Assembly (NCBI RefSeq): GCF_010993775.1
Contig: NZ_WOTO01000023.1
Coordinates: 1 to 64,000, forward strand
Direction of reading: 5' to 3'
Source of the DNA: Fodinicola feengrottensis
GTDB lineage: Bacteria; Actinomycetota; Actinomycetes; Mycobacteriales; HKI-0501
Length of the DNA: 64,000 bases
Of the stretch, positions 29,344 through 38,408 are shown piece after piece. Under the pieces are notes generated by a model, which saw only the letters and a list, made by a program, of their open reading frames with translations, was not told the DNA's origin and made no database searches. Made by a program: the position numbers and the translations under genes. The stretch's first letter is position 1; each line of letters opens with the position of its first letter.

Positions 29344-30108
29344 ATGACCCAGATTTCACCCGTGATTCGTTTCGTGGCGGGATTTGGCGCACGGGCCACT
29401 GTCGCAGGTGTGGATATTTTTGGTGGTCCAGACACCATTCGGCTGGCGGGCCCGCAACGTCGCGCGTTGATTCTTGACCTGCTTGCCGGGCTACGGCGAG
29501 GAGCGAGTCAGACCGAGCTGGCCAGCGAACTGGAAGTCCCTCTTGATGCCGTCGCGGCCGCAGTCGGACTTCTTGCCGGAAAGGGCGTGCTCACCGAGCA
29601 TCCACCACATGGGTCGGCGGCCTCGGAGCAGATAGCTCGGCAGTTGGACCGCCTGATCGGGGTACGGCAGGCCGAGCGGGCTCTGCGCGCGCTCCAGGAC
29701 GCACAAGTGTGGCTCGACGTCGACGGTTGGGCGGCAACAGTGCTTACCGAACATCTTGAGAAATCGGGGGTTCGGCGAATCCGGTCCTTCCGAGAGCGCC
29801 GCACCGCGGCGCCAAATGAGCTTGTCCTCACCGTGCTTTCTGACCGCGAGCGGCCTCATCGCACCGAAGGGCTGCCAGAGTTGCTCGTGGAGTTGGGCAC
29901 GACTGAACCGGTCGTCGGGCCATTGCTGCACGTGCGCGGAGGAGGTTGTTCCCGTTGCGTCGGTCGGAAAACCGGCCGGGTGTCCACCGATCAAGCCTGC
30001 CAGCGAGTCGCGCTCGCAGTGGCCGCGGCCGAAGTTGTCAGATTTCTCAGCAAGCGGGGGTCTGCCGAACAACCGGCGCGGTCGTCCGCATCGCGGACGG
30101 GGGCGTAG
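29344..30108 (+). CDS. E1-like TOMM partner protein with leader-binding-like N-terminus
   Basis: 254 residues, intact. N-terminal winged-helix-like part (GPQRRALILDLLAGLRRGAS; LDAVAAAVGLLAGKGVLTE) resembles a RiPP recognition element. A short Rossmann-like middle (ELVLTVLSDRERP) and VVGPLLHVRGGGCSRCVG follow, carrying the same GPL...G...CxxC as the divergent paralogue. ATG 29344 lies within a longer open frame that begins inside the other gene; it was chosen as the first start beyond the divergent promoter. Probable role: bind the precursor leader and activate the YcaO enzyme at 42056. It is shorter than fused or classical C proteins, so the domain set is minimal. Confidence 0.65.
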   Translation: MTQISPVIRFVAGFGARATVAGVDIFGGPDTIRLAGPQRRALILDLLAGLRRGASQTELASELEVPLDAVAAAVGLLAGKGVLTEHPPHGSAASEQIARQLDRLIGVRQAERALRALQDAQVWLDVDGWAATVLTEHLEKSGVRRIRSFRERRTAAPNELVLTVLSDRERPHRTEGLPELLVELGTTEPVVGPLLHVRGGGCSRCVGRKTGRVSTDQACQRVALAVAAAEVVRFLSKRGSAEQPARSSASRTGA

Positions 30109-30125
30109 TCCAAACGCGAGAACCA

Positions 30126-31270
30126 GTGACGAGGGACCCGGCCTGTCAGTGCTGCGGTAGGTCTGGTCTGACCTTGGACGAGTCGGCTCTTGCTGCGTAC
30201 CACACCCTTCTCTCCTCCGATGTTGTCCTGCGTACAAGCCGCGACGACGTCCATCTGCCGGAATCAATGTCCAAACTGGACTGGACGCGGCGATTACCTT
30301 CCTGCCGATGCCGGCCACCGAGATCGGGGTCGTACCAGACTGGATCTCGTCCGCGCGAGAGGTACTGGTAGAGGTGGTTGGCGGACATCGTCGTGCGCCC
30401 ACCGTCGGCGGTACGCGGCTGCTGAACGTCTTCACCCGCATACAGGTGCCGCCGGGCGCGCAGACGCATTATGTCGATCCCGCTGGTTCAGGACTGGTCG
30501 AGCTTCCCGATGACGGGCTACCACGGTTTCCTGGTGGAGCGGAGGGAATGGTTGTTGTCACGTCCTACCCGATAGCCAGCGCGAAAGCGGTGGCCGGCGA
30601 CCGGATGGGGATCGTCGCCTGGCAGGACACCGCGGTGTTGCTGAGCCGGCTGGAGGCCGCTCTTCATGAGCAAGGTCTCACACTGAAGCAGCGTACCTAC
30701 GAAGTCCCCGACCGAGCGTTGTTCGACGAACTGTCACTGGATAGCGGCCGGGACGAGATCACCTGCGTTGCCGATATCGTGTCGACGAAGGAGGCAGTGT
30801 CGAGTCCGCCATTTCGGCGAGAGAAGGATCTAGATTTCCTGGCAGAGCTCCACGATGTAGCGGACACAACCGGTGTGTACGTTCGAGCCTATCCCGGCGC
30901 CGATATTCCCGCTGGCGTGTATCGAGTCGACGCCAGTGGCCTCGTTGCCACGGCCCTGGACCCAACCGGGCTTGATGACGCACTTGAGCTCAGAGACATT
31001 CGATGCAGGTATCTGATTGTCTTCACCTCCGACCTGCTTGAGGTGCTGGCTGCCGAAGGCGAACGTGGACTGCCTGAGACGATCATGCGTCAGACGGCCG
31101 CGGCAGACGCGGCTTGTCAGCGATACCAGGGACACGCTGAGCTCTGCCTGTGTCTGCCAACGACTCTCCTTGCCCCTGACGAGCGTGGCTGGGCCACCGC
31201 CTTCCGGAGTTTCGCAGCGCTGTGCCTGGAAGGCCCGCAAATCTCCGTCGCCACGGTGGTGCGTTGGTGA
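30126..31270 (+). CDS. Tandem nitroreductase/SagB-like protein of the RiPP cluster
   Basis: About 380 residues. An N-terminal ACQCCGRSGLTLDESALAAY carries a CxxC, then two halves that each resemble part of a SagB-type dehydrogenase: QTHYVDPAGSGLVELPDDGL with MGIVAWQDTAVLLSRLEAAL, and GVYRVDASGLVATALDPTGL with AADAACQRYQGHAELCLCLP. The FMN-binding RRSxRxF motif of true SagB enzymes is missing, so it may be a structural partner of the dehydrogenase encoded next. Frameshift near 30,295. GTG 30126 lies 18 bp after the previous stop. Assignment is tentative. Confidence 0.5.
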
Positions 31271-31303
31271 TGGACGGGACACCGGATCCTTTTCACTCCG
31301 CGC

Positions 31304-32694
31304 TTGACGGCGCCGATCGATCAGCTCGCACCGGCGACATTGCGCATCGGGACTCAGGTGTCGACATTGACTCTTCGACAGCTTCCGCACGGTGCCCTGA
31401 AGGCATTGTTGCGCCTCAGCGACGGGCCTGTGACCATGGCCGAACTGCTGGCCCTGGCCGGCCTCGACGGCAAGCCGAGCTCGGATCGCTTTTGGCTTGA
31501 AGTAGAACACCTTTTTTCCAGGTTCGCGATCAAAATCGCTATCGTGGACGACGACGGAACGGTCGCCGAACTGACCCCGAACAGTCAGCTTGCCGCTCCC
31601 GTCTGGGATCATCGCGGTATCACTGGTGAGTCCTACCGCGCTTCGCAGTACACGCTTTTGCGCCACGCCAACGGTGTCCTGCTTTTCGAGCAGCTTGTAC
31701 GCCATGTCCAAATACACACGTCACGGCCCCTGCTGGCCACGATCTTCGCCGCGCTTGCTGATGCTCAGGATTTGTCAGACGTCTCCCTCCTTCTACCCGG
31801 GACGGCAGAAGGGGTACTTCCCGCAGCCATGTGGCTGCTCGCCCTGTCTGGAGCAATTGAACGGACTGATACGACGGAAGCCGACGATCCCGCGTTGACG
31901 GTCCGGCAGCCGCACGATTTGTTTCTTCACAACAACAGCAGGCGTGGTTTGTCTCCCGGGCGAGTTAGCGCGAGCTATCGCTTTGCCGGCCAGAAGGCGC
32001 CGTTGCCGGCCCTACGGGAGCCGTGGCCCGGCGAGTCGGTGGTGTTGCCGCGGCCGGATCTTGACGTTCTGCGCAAATGTGATCCCCCTCTCGCGGACGT
32101 GATGGAACGTCGACGATCCGTCCGTACGTTCCAGGACACCCCGCTGACGCTGCCGCAGATCGGTGAATTCCTCTACCGGATCTTCCGCGTCAAGTCGGTG
32201 GTCCCGGCTTCAATGGACAATGACCACGGGTACGAATCCACCCGTCGGGCGATTCCCAGCGCCGGCGGAATGCACGCTTTGAAGTGTATGTGGCCGTCGG
32301 TGCGGTGGCGGATTTGGAGCGATTGCTTTATCACTACCATCCGGCGAACCACACCCTGACACCGGTTTGCACTGCCGCACACGTCGCGCCCGCATTTGTC
32401 CAGGGTGCGCGACAGGCCACCGGGTGCGATCGCGAGCCGGCAATCGTCGTGGTACTCGCCTCACGTTTCGGACGCCTCGCGTGGAAGTACGAAGGGCTGC
32501 CGTACAGCCTCACCCTCCGGAACGTGGGCGTCGCCTACGACGCGATGTACCTCGTCGCGACCGCGATGGGGCTTGCGGGCTGCGGGCTAGGCACCGCCGA
32601 CTCGGCGTTGTTCGGTGCGGCCACAGGAATACCAGCACACGTCGAGTCGTCCGTAGGCGAATTCATGCTGGGCACGCCGAGAGCGGCGGGGTAA
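31304..32694 (+). CDS. SagB-type FMN dehydrogenase
   Basis: About 463 residues. An N-terminal helical domain is followed by the nitroreductase fold: ERRRSVRTFQDTPLTLPQIG (FMN phosphate-binding Arg/Ser), RRAIPSAGGMHALEMYVAV, LYHYHPANHTLTPV, and LRNVGVAYDAMYLVATAMGL then GCGLG. This is the enzyme that oxidises azolines to azoles in TOMM pathways. Frameshift near 32,280 within the PSAGG region. The TTG start at 31304 is uncertain; an ATG at 31270 overlapping the previous TGA would need a frame change to reach the same protein. Confidence 0.85.
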
Positions 32695-32725
32695 CAGGAA
32701 ACCGAGTCTCAAAGGGAGAGGCGTC

Positions 32726-33275
32726 ATGTGGAGTTATGAAGAGCTGGAGGCGGTTGCCCAGCGGCTTCGCGACCATGCCGAGGTCCGGGAAGTGGCGGCA
32801 GTGCGAAACAGCGACGGGCTTCGGTACATTCTGATCGAACCAGACGGTTTTCTCTTTTGGTCCGGCGCTGCGTGATCTGGTGCTCGACCAGGTCGAGCCG
32901 CACAACGGAACGAACGTGGTCGCGATCGTGGGCTCGATTCCCACCGATCCGGACGGGACTATCAACCGGGAGAACTGCGTCGCCATCGCTGAAGCACTCG
33001 AACGTACTCCCATCGGGCTGTTCCGTTACGAGCCGCCGGCCGACCAGACCGAGGTCGCGCTGGTAGAACTTCTGTTGGAAATGCTGCCTTACCAGCGGAT
33101 CAGCATGACAGACAACTTGCCGATGCTTGGCGCGGACTCGCTGGTGATCGTCGAGTTGAGTGCTGTCCTGTCGGAGCGTTTCGGCGTGCAGGTTGGCGCG
33201 ATTGAACTCTTCGAGGTCCGCGACCTGCGCGGACTAGCGGCTCGTCTCGCTGCCTCAATGGCCCTCCAGGGATGA
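32726..33275 (+). CDS. Carrier protein fused to an adenylate-ligase C-terminal subdomain
   Basis: About 182 residues. The first 100 resemble the mobile C-terminal domain of acyl-CoA/NRPS adenylating enzymes (LRDHAEVREVAAVRNSDG; SIPTDPDGTINRE, where the usual catalytic Lys of GKI is Thr). The last 80 are a phosphopantetheine carrier domain with LGADSLVIVELSAVL, the Ser being the attachment site. A frameshift near 32,868 separates the two. AAAGGGAGAGG precedes ATG 32726. It should hold an acyl or aminoacyl group as a thioester, loaded by one of the ligases at 43751 or 45184. Carrier proteins are not part of a standard azole pathway. Confidence 0.75.
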
Positions 33276-33317
33276 TCCCCACCGAGGCCCGCACGCTGCC
33301 GATTTTCGCGCTGCGGG

Positions 33318-34685
33318 GTGTCCGAAATCATCGACGTGCTGCACACTTTCGTCGAAGAGACAGGGATTCCCGGTGCGTCCGCAGCCGTTTTCTCCGCGGA
33401 TGGGACAATCTCAAGCGCAGCAGTCGGCGTCCGCGCCGTTGACGCCCCACAAGAGCCGATGACGACGGACACTGCCGGACCGCTTTACAGCCTGTCAAAA
33501 CTGCTGACCATGACAGGCATCGCGATCCTGGTTGACCAGGGTGAGCTCTCGTTCGACGAACCGATCACTCGATATCTGCCCGACACGGAGCAGACCGAAC
33601 GATTCTCCACCACGACCTTGCGCCACCTGCTCAGCCACACCAGCGGACTGTTGCCAGTCGCGCCCTCACCGACGCATCCTGCCCAGTCGTACGACGCGCT
33701 CGAGCGCTGGGCTCTGGGTGCGGGTCTGACCACCGGTCGACTTTCTCTTCCGGAGCAAGGTGTCTTCGGGTACAGCAAACGTGGGCGTCGCACTAGCCGG
33801 CTATGTCGCCCAGAGGGTCGCCCAGGAGCCGTTCGCGTATGCGATGCGGGATCTTCTGTTCGGCCCGGCCAGGATGCGGCGGGCCACATTCGACCCGCTG
33901 GTCGCGATGACCGGGCCGATCACCCAGCAGCACATGCAGGACAAGGGGCGACTGTGGGTACGGCGCCGGTTCGATCTGCCCGCGGAGTTCATGCCGTGCA
34001 CAGGTGCTTTCGGGTCGGTGACGGACCTGGCCAGGCTGGGCATGGTGCTGCTCGGTATGGACAGCGTGCGTCCCTTGCTGTCCGAGCGTCTTCGGCGGGA
34101 TATTCTCCACCCCACAGTGGACGTCGGACTCGACATCGAGCGAATACACGGGCTCGCGGTGGCGCAATGGCCGCGATATGGCGGCATGGCGTGCATCGGG
34201 CACGACGGTCACTGGTCGGGTTGTTGGCTCAGACTGGCGATTATTCCGGAGCTGCGAATTGGTGCGGCCTGGCTGGACAACCGAGACGAGACTTCGACCG
34301 CGGCCTGCGAGGCATCCGTACGTCCAGCATCGACCAGCTCTTGCATCTCGCGGGGGCGGGCAGCCGTGACGCGGCCCGAGCGTACGTCCCCAATGACCTT
34401 CCGTCTGTCGCGGTGGCGTCTGGGACCTACGCACGTCCGGCCGGACGGCCGATCGAGATCACGGCTGAAAATGACGCACTGGTGGCCACCGATGGCCCGC
34501 GGACGGCCCGCTATTCACACCTGAGCGGCCGAGTTTTCGTTGCCGACGAGAGCAAGGATCTGATGGGGTACGTACCCTGGGAACCGGAGATCCACACTGA
34601 TCGTTCCGCGCTCTGTCTCGTCGGACCGCCGAAGTCGCCGACGCACCTGCTGCTCAACGGCGTTCCATACCGGCGGGTTCGATGA
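33318..34685 (+). CDS. Serine hydrolase, class C beta-lactamase fold
   Basis: About 455 residues. Catalytic SxxK is PLYSLSKLLTMTG, the tyrosine motif is YSN in FGYSNVGVALAGYV (seen only if one A of the AAA at 33777-33779 is removed), and the third motif is GHDG in MACIGHDGHWSG. A second frameshift near 34,300 precedes a C-terminal lipocalin-like part (VASGTYARPAGRPIEI). No signal peptide, so it works in the cytoplasm. In RiPP and NRPS clusters this fold acts as peptidase, transacylase or D-amino-acid hydrolase; leader removal or acyl transfer are plausible here. GTG start; the stop overlaps the next ATG (ATGA). Confidence 0.8.
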   Translation: MSEIIDVLHTFVEETGIPGASAAVFSADGTISSAAVGVRAVDAPQEPMTTDTAGPLYSLSKLLTMTGIAILVDQGELSFDEPITRYLPDTEQTERFSTTTLRHLLSHTSGLLPVAPSPTHPAQSYDALERWALGAGLTTGRLSLPEQGVFGYSKRGRRTSRLCRPEGRPGAVRVCDAGSSVRPGQDAAGHIRPAGRDDRADHPAAHAGQGATVGTAPVRSARGVHAVHRCFRVGDGPGQAGHGAARYGQRASLAVRASSAGYSPPHSGRRTRHRANTRARGGAMAAIWRHGVHRARRSLVGLLAQTGDYSGAANWCGLAGQPRRDFDRGLRGIRTSSIDQLLHLAGAGSRDAARAYVPNDLPSVAVASGTYARPAGRPIEITAENDALVATDGPRTARYSHLSGRVFVADESKDLMGYVPWEPEIHTDRSALCLVGPPKSPTHLLLNGVPYRRVR

Positions 34686-35913
34686 CCTCCGCGGACCATG
34701 AGTTGCTGAGGATCCTGCAGATCTCGTTTGCCTATCCTCCGACCGTAGGTGGGGTGGAAAGCCATGTCTGGGATGTCAGCCACCGGCTGCAACAGGAGGG
34801 CCATGCGGTCCGTGTTGTCGCGGGTGCTGGACCGGCAAATACACCAGGCACCGTGGAGGTCCGGCGCTTTGACGAACTCACCGTGGCGCGCCTGCTGGAT
34901 ATTCGCGCTCCGCTGCATCCAGACGCACCACCTGATCCAGTAGCGGTAGGCCGGCTGTCGTCGTTGCTGTCAGCCGAAGTCGACGACTTCGGACCTGACG
35001 TCGTGCACATCCACAATCCGCACAGGTTCGGACCCGAGCTGGCACATGCACTTTTCGAAGCCTCGGCTGTGCCAGCGGTGGCGACGATTCACGACCGGGT
35101 TCGCCCGTCCCTGTATCCGCAGGTTCTCAACCTGCCGTGGGAGGTCGTACTTTACGTCAGTCATCACATTTCAGAGGAGCTACCCAGCGCCCGGTCGACC
35201 GCCGTACGCTGGCTCGGCATCGACCTGGACGCTTTTGGTCCCGACGGGCCGGCGGACGCGCGGCTGCAGGCCATGCCCCGGCCGGTGATCTTCCACCCGG
35301 CGCGGTTGAAAAGGTGGAAAGGCATCGAATGTGGTATCCGGGCTTTCGCCGAGGTTCATCGGAAGCTCGGGGGCACGTTGGTGCTCTGTGAATCGGGCGA
35401 TGTGGTGGGCTCGCCGAAGCGGGCCGATCAGTTTCGGGCCGAACTGACAGCCCTCGCGAACCGTCTCGGAATCGCCGCCTCGGTACGTTTCGCGAGCTTC
35501 ACGTACGCCGAGATCCCGGCGGCTTACCGTGCCGCAGACCTGGTCTGGTATCCCACCATTGACGAGGAGGCGCTTGGCCTCGTACCGCTGGAGGCAATGG
35601 CCGTCGGAGTCCCCGTCGTCGTGTCCCGATCGGGCGGGATGCGAGAGACGGTACGAGACAATGAAAATGGTCTCACGGTGGAAAAAGACAACTCGGCCGC
35701 GCTCGCGGCAGCCGCGACGCGCGACTGCTCACCGACCAGCGGTTGCGCGACAGAATCGTGGCAAACGGGAGACGACACTCGGCCGACTTCGACGTCGGAT
35801 CGTACGCTCAATGGCTGGTCTGGCAATACTGTTCGGCAGTCAATGTGCGACGGCCCCTTATGGTTACCCAGGAAAGAGCGCCCGCGATGACGCGACTGAC
35901 AGACATTTCATGA
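34682..35913 (+). CDS. Glycosyltransferase, GT4 family (first)
   Basis: About 410 residues, GT-B fold. The N-terminal nucleotide-fold domain opens with FAYPPTVGGVESHVWDVSHR, the acceptor-domain glycine loop of GT4 enzymes. The sugar-nucleotide domain has RPVIFHPARLKRWKGIECGI and the E-x7-E motif in EEALGLVPLEAMAVG. A frameshift near 35,715 hides the true end: the other frame continues RLLTDQRLRDRIVANGRRHS to a TGA at 35911-35913, overlapping the next gene's ATG. Retaining transferase; donor and acceptor unknown, but its place suggests sugar added to the peptide or to an intermediate. Confidence 0.85.
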
Positions 35914-37214
35914 ACGGCCGCGATCAGCCGACGGTCTGGATCTTCACCGACCTCTACTGGCCCACTCACGCCGGCGTAGCGGTAACGGTCGACTTCACTA
36001 TCGAAACACTGCGAGCAGCGGGATATCGGGTCGGCCTCGTCGCGGTAGGGAACGCGGTTGGCTCGGCAGCTGACGACGTGATCGCCGTGCCGGCCGTCAA
36101 TGACCTGAACTACCAGGGGGACCAAACCGCGGTGTTCAGCGCGCTCGCGCTGACCAGGAAGCTCCGACGGTCGACTTCGCCAGCGGATGTCTTCATCCTG
36201 GCCACTCCTGGACGCCTCGGTTTGAGCGGGATCGGGATCGGCCGGCTGCTCAACATCCGGACGATCCTGCTGCACCTGACGGATTTTGTGGCATACACCC
36301 GATATTATTCGCCGGCCAGGCTCGTCCTCACCAACGCGGCCAAAATTTCCTTTGCCTTGATGGCTTCGGCGGTCGCGCGACGGAGACCGCTAACCCGCGA
36401 ACGGTCCCTCGTCCCGCATCGCGGGACGGTCAGGGGTAGGGTTTTTTTTTCGCGACGGCGGCGCTGACCATGATCTGCAGACGTGCGGACACGGTCCTCG
36501 CCCTTTCCGAATGGCATGCCGCGTCGTTGCGCCGTTCCGGTATTCCGGCGCGGGTGTGGCCGTCCGGAATCACCCTGCCAGCGAACTGGCCTGCTCGCCG
36601 CCGTACCAAGTCGGCTGCGCCGGTCCGCTTCCTATACGTCGGGCGGGTGGTGCCGGAAAAGAATGTCCTGTTGCTGCTACGAGCGTTCTCTTTGTTGGTG
36701 GCGACCGGCATCGAGGTCGAACTGGTGATCGCCGGGACCGGCCGGGCGCTCGACGAGGCGAAGACATTCGCCCGTCAGCGGGAATCGCCGCGCGGTCCGG
36801 TTTCTTGGAGGAGTCCCGCGCGATGACCTTGGGGCGGTCTATGCGGAATCGGATGTCTTTGTGTTTCCATCGGTGACCGACACCCAGGGACTCGTGCTGT
36901 CCGAGGCCGCGCTTTACCGCCTCCCGCTGATCACCTTGGACCCGCGGCTGCCGCTCGGCACCACCGACGCGACAGCTATGGGCGATCCAGCAGCTCTTGC
37001 CAGCCGAATGGGCGCGTTGGCGCGCGATCCCCTTGTTCGCCGGCGGGCCGGCGAACAAGCGTGGCTGTCGGTGTACCGTATGCAAGAGCGGTCACGCGAG
37101 AGTTTGCTATCGGTGGTCGGCGCGTACGCGCGAAAGTCAGTGGTCCGCGACGCCCAGGCCCAGGTCGGCGCGGACCGCGGTGCCCACCGCGGAGACGAAC
37201 GCATTGGTACGTAG
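35910..37214 (+). CDS. Glycosyltransferase, GT4 family (second)
   Basis: About 430 residues. GT-B fold: FTDLYWPTHAGVAVTVDFTI at the N-terminus; VRFLYVGRVVPEKNVLLLLR opens the donor domain; VFVFPSVTDTQGLVLSEAAL carries the acidic pair. Frameshifts near 36,440 (a run of eight Ts) and 36,800. Coupled to the first glycosyltransferase by ATGA. Its last 78 bp overlap the end of the leftward hydrolase gene. The two transferases could build a disaccharide. Confidence 0.82.
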
Positions 37215-38240
37215 GCTCAAACTGCTGAGTCGGTAGGCCACAACTGTACGGCTGCCCGGCTCGCAGATCACCCCGGTGCCGTACCGACTGCCGATCGTGC
37301 CACCGTGCCCGAACGCGGCCGAATCCCAATCGTCCGCGAAGTTGATTCCGGTGCCACCGCGGAAAAACCCGGTGGCGAACGGGACACTGGGCTGTCCGGT
37401 GGTGACGCTGATAGGCATCGACGGCTGGATCAGGGCAGCTACGGTGGCGGGCTCGATCGGCACTACTGCCCCTTCCATTGTCGCCTGGCCTTCTAGGCAG
37501 TCGAGGATACGGACGTACAACCTGACCAGGTCGCTCACGGAGGCGCACCCGCCCCAAGCTGGATTTGGCCGGTCGTACAAGCGGTATTTTCCCTGGTCGA
37601 CGTACGGTTCCCAGTTCTCGGTCCCGTGACGCAACAGGAATGGGTGATTTTCTTCGGCATGTCCTAACAGGCGCGAATCCTCTGCGCCAGGCCACATTAT
37701 GCGCGTAGTCAGCGCGATAATGGGTTCGCCGAGGACCTGCTCGGCCACCCACCCGAGCAGGTGCCACCCGGCCGTGAGGCTGTAGAACCCGATCGGGCGC
37801 CACGTCCACGACGCGATCCGGAGCGCGAGAAGTCGGTCAACGTATTCGTGGAAGTCCACCGAATAGACTCTCGTGCTTCGGAGCTCAGGGATTCCGGCCC
37901 GATGAGTGAGCAACTCGCGCAACGTACAGTTGGCAATGACTGCGTTCGTCCCGGCCGGCACCCAGCGCGAAAGGTGATCGTCCAAACTCAACAGGCCGTG
38001 CTGTGCGGCCGCCGCCAGAACCAGCGCGGTGAGTGGCTTTACCGCGCAGCGCATCTCGCCAACTGAGTCGACGCGAGCCGGTACGCCTGCCGATTCGGCG
38101 CCGAATGCCGCGTTCGCCACGAGTTCGCCATCGTGGAAGACGGTCAGGTGGATACCAAGCATCACGCCCGCCGCCAACGCGCTTTCACACAGCTGCAGGG
38201 TTTGTGTCAGCCTCGCCAGCCCCATCGATCCGTCGTTCAT
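37137..38240 (-). CDS. Beta-lactamase-fold hydrolase with Cys in place of the catalytic Ser
   Basis: 367 residues, intact. Aligning the landmark motifs: SxxK becomes CAVK in VGEMRCAVKPLTALVLA, YxN becomes YSL in GFYSLTAGWHLLGW, and the HGG motif is preserved in AAFGHGGTIGSRYGTG. The nucleophile is thus Cys, and the Asn is Leu. The frame is unbroken and the rest well conserved, so this looks like selected divergence. A Cys nucleophile would favour acyl transfer (transthioesterification or amide formation) over hydrolysis. No signal peptide. The only leftward gene in the second half of the cluster, divergent from the exporter genes with 168 bp between. Confidence 0.75.
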   Translation of the reverse strand: MNDGSMGLARLTQTLQLCESALAAGVMLGIHLTVFHDGELVANAAFGAESAGVPARVDSVGEMRCAVKPLTALVLAAAAQHGLLSLDDHLSRWVPAGTNAVIANCTLRELLTHRAGIPELRSTRVYSVDFHEYVDRLLALRIASWTWRPIGFYSLTAGWHLLGWVAEQVLGEPIIALTTRIMWPGAEDSRLLGHAEENHPFLLRHGTENWEPYVDQGKYRLYDRPNPAWGGCASVSDLVRLYVRILDCLEGQATMEGAVVPIEPATVAALIQPSMPISVTTGQPSVPFATGFFRGGTGINFADDWDSAAFGHGGTIGSRYGTGVICEPGSRTVVAYRLSSLSLRTNAFVSAVGTAVRADLGLGVADH

Positions 38241-38408
38241 CGAGCCTCATTTCCAGATAGTCGTTTCATGCCCTGTGAAATGAATACTCGTTCTCTCCGG
38301 AAGAAAAAGGGCGTGACATCTATTGCCGGTTTATTGCCGCCTCGTCCGGCGGTCATAGACGCCGCGAAATGAATATTCTTTCGGCAAGGCTGACGGAAAG
38401 GCAACGCG

